NCBI GenBank assembly: GCA_028583605.1
Contig: CM053334.1
Location: forward strand, 23,708,226 to 23,772,225
DNA length: 64,000 nucleotides
Direction of reading: 5' to 3'
DNA from: Dastarcus helophoroides
Taxonomy: Eukaryota; Arthropoda; Insecta; Coleoptera; Bothrideridae
The position numbers were made by a program, and so were the translations under genes. The notes beneath the pieces are model-generated. The model did not search any database, was not told the origin of the DNA, and saw only the letters and a list, made by a program, of their open reading frames with translations. Each line of letters opens with the position of its first letter. The stretch's first letter is position 1. Shown here one piece after another: positions 57,201 to 63,424 of the stretch.

Positions 57201-57466
57201 TTTAAACCAAAACATTCTGAATCAATGATCGATAAACTCATGAATCACATTATTGTTTTACTTCGGCAGATAACCATTTTATTATTAGAATATAAATACA
57301 ACATTCAAGGCTCTTTAAATTGTAGAACACATGTTCAAAACCGTATTGGGTGCAGATTTATCTACCCCCCCGTTTGTTATAGAATATAGTGGTTAAAAAA
57401 ATAGAACAACTTTTATATTTCCAGCAACAACTTACTTCTCAGTGCTTCATCTTGTGATTTATTCAT
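26172..57466 (-). CDS. Wnk: WNK (with-no-lysine) protein kinase, whole gene
   Basis: WNK kinases sense chloride, osmotic stress and crowding, and phosphorylate Fray/SPAK/OSR1, which then control cation-chloride cotransporters. I assemble 21 coding exons from 57466 down to 26172, about 2,950 residues, listed separately. Order: acidic N-terminus; kinase domain (about residues 255-525) with the catalytic Lys in the glycine loop ([12 protein letters not shown]) and Cys at the usual beta-3 position (VAVAWCELQ); [11 protein letters not shown] instead of DFG; activation loop [17 protein letters not shown]; a first PF2-like domain; a Gln-rich region of some 900 residues; a second PF2/CCT-like domain; two RFxV motifs; a Cys-rich tail. 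Introns of 58 and 54 nt sit beside introns of 8 kb filled with transposons. Exons 12, 15, 16 and 17 each need a frame correction. The kinase and N-terminal exons have no defects. Confidence 0.96.
27477..27508 (-). CDS. Wnk: WNK exon 20, 32-nt microexon
   Basis: Acceptor TTTAACTTTCAG; two bases complete Gly, then [10 protein letters not shown] and donor AAA|GTAAGT. Phases fit both neighbours (1 in, 0 out). Skipping it would shift the frame of exon 21. Confidence 0.8.
27661..28640. mobile_element. Non-autonomous hAT-type element 4 with 8-bp TSD
   Basis: A 980-bp element in WNK intron 19. Left end TAGTGTTGGTATAATCG, right end as reverse complement TAGTGTTGGGCTATTCG. Perfect duplication ATTTTCAT (27653-27660 and 28641-28648). 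The interior is full of palindromic GTATTCGAATAC and GAATCGAATA words plus the 19-bp minisatellite at 28336-28440. No coding capacity; peptide frames at 28288-28568 are repeat translations. Confidence 0.92.
28336..28440. repeat. 19-bp palindromic minisatellite
   Basis: Five tandem copies of the 19-mer GAATACACATTTTGTATTC (the last varies: ACATATT). Each junction forms the 12-bp palindrome GTATTCGAATAC, so the array can form hairpins or cruciforms. It is inside hAT-type element 4. Confidence 0.9.
29166..29676 (-). CDS. Wnk: WNK exon 19, second RFxV motif
   Basis: Starts [18 protein letters not shown] (acceptor ACGTCTAG). The segment [18 protein letters not shown] holds RFKV (29380-29391), a second RFxV docking motif in nearly the same context as that of exon 16 (ISRFxVSxV). 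It ends [20 protein letters not shown] and a phase-1 donor, AAG|GTAAGT. Confidence 0.92.
29728..29848 (-). CDS. Wnk: WNK exon 18
   Basis: Acceptor AAATTCCAG; one base completes Ser, then [20 protein letters not shown] and [20 protein letters not shown], donor TCT|GTAAGT. Forty codons, predicted helical in the middle. Phase matches exons 17 and 19. Confidence 0.85.
29900..31780. repeat. Low-complexity block in WNK intron 17
   Basis: Purine-rich AAAGTCGAAATTTTCAAAAA array of about 1.9 kb. Similar text returns about 300-350 bases apart (TGAAATAATGAAGTCAAAATTTTGAGAAA near 30470 and a close match near 30770). No terminal repeats were found. Confidence 0.8.
32016..32095 (-). mobile_element. LINE 3'-end fragment in WNK intron 17
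   Basis: Matches the 3' end of the LINE at 12027-13250, including a short poly(A) (T run on the plus strand), TTCAATTCACTCTCAAAGGG and CTGCGAGTAGTATGCG. It is a severely 5'-truncated copy of the same family. Confidence 0.75.
32198..32812 (-). CDS. Wnk: WNK exon 17, Pro/Gln-rich; 1-base frame break
   Basis: Starts [20 protein letters not shown]; after [14 protein letters not shown] the real frame moves by one base and continues [20 protein letters not shown], a Pro/Thr-rich stretch, and [20 protein letters not shown]. An extra base in the G run at 32679-32682 (plus strand) would explain it; length 615 is one more than the phases require. The donor GAAAG|GTTGGT is chosen because it joins exon 18 in phase. 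Reading past it ends after ten residues. Confidence 0.87.
32836..33350. repeat. Dispersed repeat plus low-complexity in WNK intron 16
   Basis: A copy of the TTTTTTAATCTTTCTTGG-type repeat (32836-32890, plus orientation) sits only about 24 bases from the acceptor of exon 17, followed by AT-rich low-complexity to the previous exon. On the gene strand it lies just upstream of the acceptor. Confidence 0.65.
33377..34152 (-). CDS. Wnk: WNK exon 16, RFxV motif; 1-base frame break
   Basis: Begins [21 protein letters not shown] (34120-34131) is an RFxV motif of the type bound by the CCT domain of Fray/SPAK/OSR1. After [16 protein letters not shown] the frame shifts by one near 33784-33804 and continues as [20 protein letters not shown] and a Gln/Pro-rich tail to donor CAG|GTAAAT. 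The length, 776, is one short of a multiple of three, which fits a single missing base. Confidence 0.87.
34543..35113 (-). CDS. Wnk: WNK exon 15, with a 1-base frame break
   Basis: Acceptor TTTTTAAAG, then [17 protein letters not shown], a Ser/Thr/Glu-rich disordered region, then [20 protein letters not shown]. The frame then fails: the donor-proximal part ([20 protein letters not shown]) is one base off. Removing one base from the C run at 34628-34631 (plus strand) restores a smooth reading, and the exon length, 571, is one more than a multiple of three. Donor AAG|GTTAGT. Confidence 0.87.
35460..36190. repeat. Low-complexity block in WNK intron 14
   Basis: Purine-rich GAAAAAGTCGAAATTTT sequence abutting, but outside, hAT-type element 2. 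No element ends found. Confidence 0.7.
36226..39412. mobile_element. Non-autonomous hAT-type element 2 with 8-bp TSD
   Basis: A 3,187-bp element in WNK intron 14. Left end CAGGGGTCGGCAAACC; right end as reverse complement CAGGGGTCGGCAAACT. Perfect target duplication GCCTAAAC (36218-36225 and 39413-39420). Near the left end it has GCGGCTCTTTAAAAGG, echoed inverted near the right end. The interior is the purine-rich form (GTCGAAATTTTCAAAAA) of the same low-complexity motif, opposite in orientation to element 3. Confidence 0.93.
39576..42665. mobile_element. Non-autonomous hAT-type element 3 with 8-bp TSD
   Basis: A 3,090-bp element in WNK intron 14. Left end CAGCGGCGGCCTTAGCC; right end as reverse complement CAGGGGCGGCCTTTGAG. 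Perfect target duplication ATGGTAAC (39568-39575 and 42666-42673). The interior to about 42100 is the pyrimidine-rich TTTCTCAAAATTTCGAC motif; the last 500 bp are unique, with a GC-rich terminal part (GAGGCCCCGGGCGG). No transposase. Confidence 0.92.
43057..43089 (-). CDS. Wnk: WNK exon 14, 33-nt microexon
   Basis: Acceptor ACAAGACAG, then [11 protein letters not shown], then donor TCG|GTAAGT. Eleven basic residues, phase 0 at both ends, so it can be included or skipped without changing the frame. The basic stretch follows PF2-like domain 2 directly. It is followed by an 8-kb intron carrying two complete hAT-type elements. Confidence 0.8.
43625..44158 (-). CDS. Wnk: WNK exon 13, PF2/CCT-like domain 2
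   Basis: Contains [18 protein letters not shown], then [16 protein letters not shown], then [20 protein letters not shown] and [11 protein letters not shown], a second OSR1-C/PF2-like fold as in animal WNKs. A Ser-rich linker precedes it. The start at 44158 (ATTCAG|ATT) is the only acceptor matching phase 0 from exon 12. The better-looking CCCAG at 44142-44146 would be out of phase, so this boundary is uncertain. Donor AAG|GTAAGT. Confidence 0.88.
44253..44604 (-). CDS. Wnk: WNK exon 12, internal frame conflict
   Basis: The acceptor TTTTGCAG at 44604 continues exon 11 in one frame ([15 protein letters not shown]). The clearly coding end ([43 protein letters not shown]) is one base off; donor TTG|GTAAGT at 44253. 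Three solutions: (a) a 40-nt intron at 44495-44534 (GTAATC...CTCTCAG) giving 312 nt in frame; (b) acceptor at 44552 (GCACAG) giving 300 nt; (c) a 1-base sequence error. I favour (a) or (c). The segment is disordered, with a conserved-looking [10 protein letters not shown] helix. Confidence 0.8.
44832..46441 (-). CDS. Wnk: WNK exon 11, giant Gln-rich exon
   Basis: About 536 codons with no break, starting [15 protein letters not shown] (acceptor TTTTGTTGTAG) and ending QEAVQLLQQ at donor CAG|GTAGGC. Most of it is a degenerate QQIPQQQ minisatellite (about 45100-45710), flanked by MQQQP and [10 protein letters not shown] repeats. Codons alternate CAA and CAG and the spacer residues vary, so this is an old repeat kept in frame. 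Low-complexity Gln-rich regions of WNKs have been linked to condensate formation. Confidence 0.95.
47076..47160. repeat. Small hairpin in WNK intron 10
   Basis: GAGTGGCATTTGCTTC at the left pairs with GAAGAAAATGCCACTC at the right. Inner segments TTTTTCCACACGTC and GACATGTGGAGAA also pair. Total span is about 80 bases. It lies in the intron between exons 10 and 11 and would fold in the pre-mRNA on either strand. Confidence 0.55.
47244..47751 (-). CDS. Wnk: WNK exon 10, Gln-rich
   Basis: One hundred sixty-nine codons plus one base. It starts [20 protein letters not shown], is disordered, and contains [12 protein letters not shown] and [12 protein letters not shown], a Ser-containing motif type that repeats later in the protein ([10 protein letters not shown] in exon 12). 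The donor is GAAG|GTTGGT, chosen because only this phase joins exon 11 in frame. Confidence 0.88.
48035..48238 (-). CDS. Wnk: WNK exon 9, Gln-rich
   Basis: Sixty-eight codons between acceptor ATTGCGTAG and donor CAG|GTGAGT, phase 0. Rich in Gln, Tyr and Ser (for example [20 protein letters not shown]); predicted disordered. No motif with a known function. Confidence 0.92.
48374..48643 (-). CDS. Wnk: WNK exon 8, start of Gln-rich region
   Basis: [20 protein letters not shown] and a charged helix ([18 protein letters not shown]) lead into nearly pure Gln with Tyr-Ile-Gln-Gln interruptions. Ninety codons, phase 0 both ends, donor CAG|GTCAGT. Opposite-strand frames rich in Leu/Ala are shadows. 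Confidence 0.93.
48698..48997 (-). CDS. Wnk: WNK exon 7, end of kinase and PF2-like domain 1
   Basis: One hundred codons. [20 protein letters not shown] to [20 protein letters not shown] closes the kinase domain. [20 protein letters not shown] to [13 protein letters not shown] is the first PF2/OSR1-C-like domain, which in WNKs binds RFxV peptides and is autoinhibitory. Phase 0 both ends. The next intron is 54 nt. Confidence 0.95.
49385..49830 (+). mobile_element. LINE 3' fragment in WNK intron 6
   Basis: Plus-strand remnant of a non-LTR element. From 49552 it reads [19 protein letters not shown], then LRHIT, a stop, then [20 protein letters not shown] and [19 protein letters not shown], ending TGA at 49817-49819. 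This is the common C-terminus of an insect LINE reverse transcriptase. It is too short and too broken to be active. It lies antisense to WNK. Confidence 0.8.
49880..50044 (-). CDS. Wnk: WNK exon 6, activation segment and C-lobe
   Basis: Fifty-five codons: [20 protein letters not shown], then [20 protein letters not shown] and [15 protein letters not shown]. These are the WNK-typical APE motif and helix F/G region. The acceptor (GGTTAAAG) has a weak pyrimidine tract, but phase and family conservation make the boundary secure. The following 0.9-kb intron holds a LINE fragment. Confidence 0.96.
50103..50316 (-). CDS. Wnk: WNK exon 5, catalytic loop
   Basis: Begins [20 protein letters not shown], has HRDLKCDN (catalytic Asp about residue 381) and DLG (metal-binding Asp about residue 400), and ends RSFAKS, just before the activation-loop serine motif. 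Phase 0 at the end, with a GTAAGT donor. The next intron is only 58 nt. Confidence 0.97.
50403..50656 (-). CDS. Wnk: WNK exon 4, kinase N-lobe
   Basis: Encodes [18 protein letters not shown], then [15 protein letters not shown], helix C ([16 protein letters not shown]) and the hinge ([15 protein letters not shown]). The Lys of TFKTVY (codon at 50636-50638) is the relocated catalytic Lys that defines WNKs; Cys in WCELQ occupies the usual position. The donor splits the last Thr codon after two bases. Confidence 0.97.
50700..52470. repeat. Low-complexity blocks in WNK intron 3
   Basis: Pyrimidine-rich TTTTGAAAATTTCGACTT sequence from about 50880 to 51790, a less repetitive stretch to about 52040, then array-like sequence to 52470. 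Frames here are compositional. Confidence 0.75.
52498..52914 (-). CDS. Wnk: WNK coding exon 3
   Basis: Acceptor TTTTTTCTAG, donor GAG|GTGCGT, 139 codons, phase 0 at both ends. It begins [17 protein letters not shown], has a basic patch MRRKKEKS, then acidic DEAEV and VEDDDDVY, and closes with [15 protein letters not shown], which matches the conserved lead-in to the WNK kinase domain. The 1.8-kb intron after it is low-complexity. Confidence 0.9.
53178..53503 (-). CDS. Wnk: WNK coding exon 2
   Basis: Acceptor TTTTTCTTGCAG, donor CAG|GTAAAC. Open throughout, from [15 protein letters not shown] through the acidic [19 protein letters not shown]. The region ahead of the kinase domain is not conserved enough to assign a function. 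The first in-frame ATG inside the exon (53435) is not the start, because the frame is open to the acceptor and joins exon 1 in phase. Confidence 0.85.
54206..56362. repeat. Tandem duplication of ~1.05-kb AT-rich unit
   Basis: Two head-to-tail copies in WNK intron 1, 54206-55313 and 55314-56362, similar throughout: TTCGACATYACTTGAAAGTT, AATTTCAACTCTGAAAA and GAAGTCGAAYTATTTCTTA recur in the same order. Both end in the GC-richer CACCAAGCCTTCCCCTAACT followed by GCGCCCATGATTCAAA. That ending resembles a transposon terminus, but I found no matching left end. Copies differ by many small indels, so the event is not very recent. Confidence 0.85.
56363..56699. other. Unclassified, part of WNK intron 1
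   Basis: GC-richer than its surroundings. A 68-residue plus-strand frame (56485-56691) includes repeated TTTAACGAGCGGACAACTTT-like text typical of transposon ends; no family recognised. Confidence 0.35.
56700..56826. repeat. Possible hAT-type end fragment
   Basis: GC-rich text that reads, on the minus strand from 56826, AGTAGTGGCGCACTCAAGGG and then GGGGGCCTAAGTCCCCC. The first part resembles the CAGTGGCGCA ends common in hAT elements. The other end was not found. Confidence 0.3.
57436..57466 (-). CDS. Wnk: WNK coding exon 1 (start codon)
   Basis: ATG at 57466 begins [10 protein letters not shown]; the exon ends one base into the next codon at a GTAAGT donor. Exon 2 starts with the two bases that complete Asn, so the phase fits. 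Exon 2 itself is open upstream of its own internal ATG, so a further 5' exon is required, and this is the best one I can find. The 3.9-kb intron 1 that follows holds a tandem duplication of AT-rich sequence. Confidence 0.72.
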
Positions 57467-58320
57467 AATAATACATGTGCACCTGATGTTTTATAAAAAT
57501 ATTCCCTTTGTTTATTTAACTGCAAACATCCAAGTGTAAATTTCAACCACTTTTTAACATCACTATTCAGTTCAAAGCACAGAATTAGATTAACTAGTTC
57601 AACATTCCCCTGCAGATTGTTTACAACTGACAATGAACAGGTAATAATGAGTTTATCATAGGCTTGTCTCAATATATAATATATTCAATCAACGATCATA
57701 GTTAAAAACCAATCTGGTCCTAGACAGTGATGTCGTTAAGATTTAATTAGGGGTGCTTTCTGCAAATTTGCAATAATTGTGTATTTGTAAGGAAGTTCTT
57801 CCTTCAGAATTTTACCTGTACACTCCCTTCCTGTAATATTCTTCCCAGAAAGATTCATTGAATATAATTAATTAATAGATATAACAATAATTCATTCGTC
57901 TTTTTCTGAATAATGGTGTCGTTGAGTTACTTCCAGTTTCTTCCATATTGTGGAAGTATGACAAAAAGGTAAACATTAAAAAGACGCAAGTCAATTGTTT
58001 TGAATTACCAGAAATATTAAAAATGTTTTTTGGTTATATATCATTTAAAATTCGGGGTAAACAAATATTAATTATTTTAATAGATAAGCATGTTAAAAGT
58101 ACGTATAATTATATTTCTTTAACATAAACAATATTCAATTGAGTGCGACGAAAATTTTTAATTATCTCTATCTATGAGTCATCTAGAAACAACGTTACAT
58201 TTTTTATTTTGACTTTTTAATTCCCCTCCATATACCATCAAATAGATTTCAGCTTGATCAGTTTTCGTTCTTTGCAAAGGTAATGTACCTTTTTGCTGAC
58301 ACTGACTAAGGTTTCGGTAA
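57467..58320. other. Upstream flank of WNK exon 1, no gene seen
   Basis: AT-rich and mostly unique. A splice acceptor-like ACATCAG lies 16 bases before the WNK start codon, so an upstream exon is possible. A 69-residue minus-strand frame (57463-57672) lacks recognisable features. Confidence 0.4.
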
Positions 58321-58509
58321 TAAAAAAAATCAAAAAGTTCAAATTTTAAAAAGAAATTTTCAAATAAAGATTGGATTTTTTAAAAGTCAAATTTACAAAA
58401 GAGTTGAAGTTTGTAACAGCAAAGAGGTGGAAATTAAAAATAATCGATTTTTTAAAAAAAGGCCAAATTATAAAGTCGATATTTTCAAAAAAATAAGTCG
58501 AACTTTCTC

Positions 58510-58615
58510 TCTGAAGATGATAGCTTGGCTATCGAAACTCGTTAGCGCAACCTTTCTTGTGTTTTTTAATCTTTCTTGGTTTCGGGGGACAAGATTTCTA
58601 TTTTAACATTCGAGA
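58510..58615 (+). repeat. Dispersed repeat with hammerhead-like core
   Basis: CTGAAGA (58511-58517), a 6-bp stem GATAGC/GCTATC with TTG loop, then GAAAC (534-538 of this kilobase), followed by GTTAGCGCAACCTTTCTTGT and the shared TTTTTTAATCTTTCTTGGTT segment. The CTGANGA-stem-GAAAC order matches the catalytic core of hammerhead ribozymes, which occur in Penelope-like retroelements. One base between core and stem is unpaired, and stems I and III are not clear. Confidence 0.55.
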
Positions 58616-59189
58616 AAGTCAAAATTTTGAAAAGCGATCGAAAAAAGGGATTTTTTTGAAAAGATCCAAATATTCAAAACTAGACAAGATTTTAAAAAAG
58701 ATCCAAATTTTTTAAAAAGCCTAAATTTAAATTTTTGGAAGTCAACTTTTTTAAAAACTCGGATTTACAAAAAGTCAAAATTTAAAGAAATATTCAAAAA
58801 TAACACGAAATTTTTAAAGTCAAAACTTCGGGAAAAGATAAAGATTTTAAATAAATAGTTGAAATTAAAAAAAGCGGTCGCAATTTTCAGTCGATATTTT
58901 GAAAACAAATCAAAACTTTCAGAAAACACATAATTTACAAGAGAAAGTCAAAATTTCGAGAAGATATTCAAAGTTAAAATTAGAAAAAAATTTAAAAAAA
59001 TTAAAAATTCGGAAGGATTCAAAATTTTAAAAAAGGCAAAATTTCCTCAAAAAATAAACATTTGTAATAAGTTCGGAAATTTCAAAAAAAGTAGAACTTT
59101 TCAAAAACGGTGAAATTTTCAAGAAAAAAAATTTTTACTATGAGAAAGTTACAATTTTGATTTTTTTTTTTGGTGGAACGGACTGACCC

Positions 59190-59375
59190 TTGCTTATCTT
59201 CAAAAATTGAAATACAGAACTTGTCCCCTAAAACCAATAAAGATTAAAAAACACAACAAACGTTGCTCTAACGCGTTTCGACAGCCAAGCTGTCATCTTC
59301 AGAGAGATACTCTGAAGTAGTTGTGTTTTTTAATCTTTCTTGGTTTCAGGGGACAAGTTCTGTATTTCAGTAATT
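59190..59375. repeat. Inverted pair of the dispersed repeat
   Basis: A minus-oriented copy (GGTGGAACGGACTGACCCTT through ACTTGTCCCCT) with the hammerhead-like core at 59275-59302 (CTGAAGA, GACAGC/GCTGTC, GAAAC on the minus strand) faces a plus-oriented copy (59325-59375). The arms of about 45 bases mirror each other, as at 19687-19845. Confidence 0.75.
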
Positions 59376-60854
59376 TTGATAAATAATCAAAATTTTCAAA
59401 AAAAAACGAAAATCATGAAAAAAGGTCGAAATTTTCAAGTTGGGAGTTTGTAATGAAATCAAAATTCTAAGAATAACCGAAATTTGCAAAAAATGACAAT
59501 ATTCGAGGAAAAGATTAAATTCGCAAAAAGAGGAAAAAACGAAATTTTAAATAAAAGTGAAAATTTTCAAAAAAAAGTTCTAAAAAAATCAAAACTTTGA
59601 ACGGTTCTTTTAAATCAAAATTTTCAGACAAGTCGAAATTTTCAAAAAAACCAGTAACAATTTTGAGACTTGAGTGGCAAAATTTCAAGAAAAAGACTAA
59701 ATTTATAAAAGGAAAAAGTAAAAAACCTGAAAAAAAAAATAAAAATTTGTAAGATTCTTTGGAGTCACAAGAATTAAGAATTTTCTAAAAAAAATCTAAA
59801 TGTTAAAGTCAACATTTTCAGAAAAGTTCAAAATTTTAAATAAGCTCATTTTTTAAAACCGTTTTTATAAAAGTTCATTTTTTTTTAAGGCGGAACTTTA
59901 AAAAAGTCAAAATGTCGAGAAAATCAAAACCAAAAACCGAAATTTCGAAACAGAAATTTAAAAAAGAAGTTCAATTTTTACAAACAGATTGACATTTAAA
60001 ATAGCCAAAAATCCTGAAAAAGCCACAGCTTCAAAAAGTTAAAACTTCGACAAAATTTAAAATTTTCAAAAAAGACAAATTTTCAAAAATTGTTGCCTTT
60101 TTTAAAAAAAAGGCTAACTTTGAAAAAGGTCAAAATTTAGGTGAAAAATGTAAATAAGTCAAAGTTTTCAAACAAGGTGGACATTAAAAAAAAAGGCCGA
60201 AATTTTTTTAAAAAGTGAAAATTTTGAAAAATCGCAATTTTCAAAAAAGTGAATTTTCTAGGAATGGAACTGTCAAAAATTAAAATTTGCAAAAAATAGG
60301 ACTTTTGAAACAAAAGTCAAAATATTGAAAGAGATCGATGTTTTAAAAGAGTCGAAATTTTCAAGCAGACCACAATTTTCAACAAAACTTTCTTAAGGAC
60401 GAAATTTTCAGAAAAAGGGGAACCTTTAGAAAAAAGTCGAAATTAATAAAATCGAAATGTTTCGAAAAAGTGACAATTTTGAAAGAGTTGAAAATTTCAA
60501 CCTCGATTAAAGCTTCGAGAAAAAGTCGAAAAGAGGAAAGTAGAAAGTTTTAAAAAAGCGGAAATTTTAAAATCCAAAAATTTTGAAAATAAAAGTCTCC
60601 AATGGAATTTTCAATAAAATCGATTTTTCAAATAAAGTCGACATTTTCAAGCGGAAATTCTTTAAAAAAAATCAAGAATTGGAAAAAATTCGAAATTATC
60701 AAAAAAAAATGGTTTTTTTAACTCAAAAATATTGTCATCCTGCAGGAAATCGCCATATTGAAAGCAATTTTCGCATTTCCTTGCATTCTGTTGATTCCAA
60801 ACAAATTTGCATCGTATTTACTTCATATAAATATACATCAGAGTAGGCCATTTT

Positions 60855-61618
60855 CAGTAAGACTCCGCTTAACGCTGCTCCGTTTAGCACTGTTTCGCTT
60901 TAACGCTTTTTTATTGGAACAATGAGATTACCTGAAAATTGCAGGCACCATTGGGTTTCCCCTAAATTTAAAGTACATACAACATAGATATACAATTTTT
61001 TTTAATGAGGTTACGAAAAAAGGTTTGAACGGGATGTGGAAAAATATTTGGCAAGATCTAAACGAGGACGGTGACACTAGAAACTCTGTTGATATGAACG
61101 AAATAGTCCAATTAGCGAAACAAACTGGTTTAGAAATGTGGAAGATCTCAAAGAAATGTTGATGATGAGCTCAAGGAAAGAGTGGATCAGGAACAACACA
61201 AAAATATTGAAAATAGTGATTCTGAAGAACAAAAAAAATTATCAACGGCATTTCTAAAAACCAGGTTAGCCACTATAACAGAAATTATAAACCAATTTAC
61301 TGAAATTGAAGCAGATTTTGATAGCAGTTCAAGGTGCCATGGATGCCTTTCCCACATGCCCACAACTTCTTATAGGGCACTCAAGAAAAATACAAATGAC
61401 ATTAGTTGCCTTCTTGATAAGAAAGCGGAAAATTGGAAATGTAGAAGAATCAAAATGCTCTAAACATGAATGATGACTTGCTTTTTACACCCGTTTTCCC
61501 CTGACCCCATGAAGTACATGAAGAGATGACCTCGTTTAACGCTGTTTCGTATAACGCTGTTTCGTATAACGCTCTACTTGGTTGGAACGTCACCCCCGCG
61601 TTAAGCGGGGTCTTACTG
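60855..61618 (+). mobile_element. Internally deleted Tigger-like transposon
   Basis: Left end CAGTAAGACTCCGCTTAACG; right end as reverse complement CAGTAAGACCCCGCTTAACG. TA follows the right end; the left TA is lost. Subterminal GTTTAACGCTGTTTCG-type repeats occur at both ends. Inside, GLNGMWKNIWQDLNEDG, EIVQLAKQTGLEM and, after a frame break, 93 residues from 61182 (ending 61463) resemble the C-terminus of Tigger/pogo transposases. The DNA-binding and catalytic parts are deleted. Confidence 0.82.
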
Positions 61619-62501
61619 TACTTATTAAGTATATGGAGTAGGCACTGAACTTCTAATGTTGTAGTGACAACAAGAACTAGTAGTACTTAGACATGGTCGT
61701 GTGGCAGCGCTGTGATATTTCTTAATAGTGTTCTGTGTACGTAAAATCCTAACCTAAATATCATTAAATATTTTAATTTGTTGTCGGTTGTTTTAAGAGT
61801 GATTCGTTTATATATAATTTCTGCTGAACATTATTAAATTGTTAATAATGGTAATAAAAATACATTTAGTCCGATTATTTCTGCCAAACACCCCTGAAAT
61901 ATAGGCAACACATCAATCAAAATGTTTACGCGTGAAGTCAGCCTTAGTTCTGGTGATTTTTTTAGTAACTTATCTAAAGGTTGATTTGATACTTTACGCT
62001 CTACTCTGATGCACATTTATCTGAAATGGACTATATGTGAACAAATTGCACAACTTGAAAACGTCAGCGACTAAAAAATTTCGCACTGGCGCGCGACATA
62101 TTACCATAAATAATGTGAATGAATAATGGGAACATTAGTGACTGAATAATGGGAACACTTAAGATATTAGTGGATGAAGAAAACTTATGTTGTGTCGATT
62201 GTATGGATTACGTACGCGGTACTAAAAACTTCCAGTTTTATTCTAATGTGTTTAAAATAATACGATCGTCGTTGCTACAATGACGTCAAAAGTTTTAAAT
62301 TCCGAATCTGTTATTTTTAATAAATAGTACCACAATTTCTGTTTGCAAAGTACTGCTGAATTAAAGGAAAAAAAAACTATAAATATGACCGACTTGAAAT
62401 AAATTTTCAAAAAAATATATTTTAAGATGAGGGAGCTTCCAATGGATTAAAACGCTTCTGATTCTAGGTTAGAATAAAGCGGAAGAATAAAGTTGACTTA
62501 C
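61619..62501. other. Intergenic, nothing recognised
   Basis: Unique AT-rich sequence. Small frames only; no element ends or exons supported. Confidence 0.4.
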
Positions 62502-62530
62502 CTATAATGACTATTGCGTAATATCTCCAT
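62502..62530 (-). other. Possible upstream exon of WNK
   Basis: On the minus strand ATG at 62530 opens MEILRNSHY and reaches a strong donor, ATAG|GTAAGT, in phase 2. If spliced to ACATCAG| before WNK exon 1, it joins in frame with MNKSQ... after six extra residues. It may equally be a non-coding 5' exon, or chance. Confidence 0.3.
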
Positions 62531-62788
62531 AATGATAATTAAAAGTATATACAAGTTTTTTAAAGAAAATTATAAAATCCTTTGGAATATTTTGGCCCAT
62601 TAGAACTTATTTAGGAATAATTTATGACATTAAATTTTAAATTTGACAGTTGCATGCAAAGTGACAGCTATAGAATAGAGGTTGTCAACACAACCATAGA
62701 AATTGCTCTGTTGGATCCAGTGTTGCCAGATGTGCGCGACAATCATACCCAATAATTACAATTTATTACGTATTTGAAACCCATAGAT

Positions 62789-63150
62789 TATAGAATAAGA
62801 ATAGTGCACGCCCTGTATTGACCAAAATGCGTCTAGAAAGTGAAGTAACTTCGACTATTCCTTTTCTCGCTCCCGTTAAAACTCATTTGTTAATGGTCAT
62901 GTATAGGCGCGCAAGCGTTTATTAATCAACGGCGCAAAATATCATAATAACAATGCAGCTCAGTTATTCTGTTGAAAGACTACAAAAAAACCACCTAAAA
63001 CATTTTTCGAGTTCTCTTACGTCATTTTTTTGGTAAAAAAATATAAATGAACACACTAAGAAATAACATAAAATCAAACGCAATCGGCAAGTTTTGATAT
63101 TCCTCAACAGCTGTTTAGTAGCCATATTTATTTAATTCGTTCCTCATAGG
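62789..63150. mobile_element. MITE, copy 2 (right end lost)
   Basis: Starts TAGAATAAGAATAGTGCACG and follows the copy at 13374-13819 through AGTTTTGATATTCCTCAACA and CTCATAGG. Its right end is replaced at about 63155 by the inverted-repeat element below. Confidence 0.75.
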
Positions 63151-63157
63151 CATATAT

Positions 63158-63424
63158 GTAATACTTCTATATGGCGTGTTGTGTATAATCGCCACTACAA
63201 AATGCTTTGTCAAAAAGGTGAGATGAAAGTATATGTTTTACTCTTTCAAGGACAAGCATTCATTCATTTATAGCGGGAACACTAATAAATGAATGACAAC
63301 AAAGATAACTGACGAGAAGGGGGATTGGTTAATAAATTCTGTCCTCCAAAAAGACAAACATATATATCCATCGCGCCTTTTGAACACAATCGAAGGTACA
63401 AAGCACGCCATATAGAAGTATTAT
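63158..63424. mobile_element. Small inverted-repeat element
   Basis: Ends GTAATACTTCTATATGGCGT and, as reverse complement, ATAATACTTCTATATGGCGT, with about 21-base repeats and a non-coding interior of some 220 bases. It interrupts or borders MITE copy 2. Target duplications unclear. Confidence 0.6.

Larger units (their letters stand above)
58321..60720. repeat. Low-complexity array upstream of WNK
   Basis: Purine-rich AAAGTCGAAATTTTCAAAAA array interrupted by copies of the dispersed repeat at 58510-58615 and 59190-59375. Confidence 0.8.
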
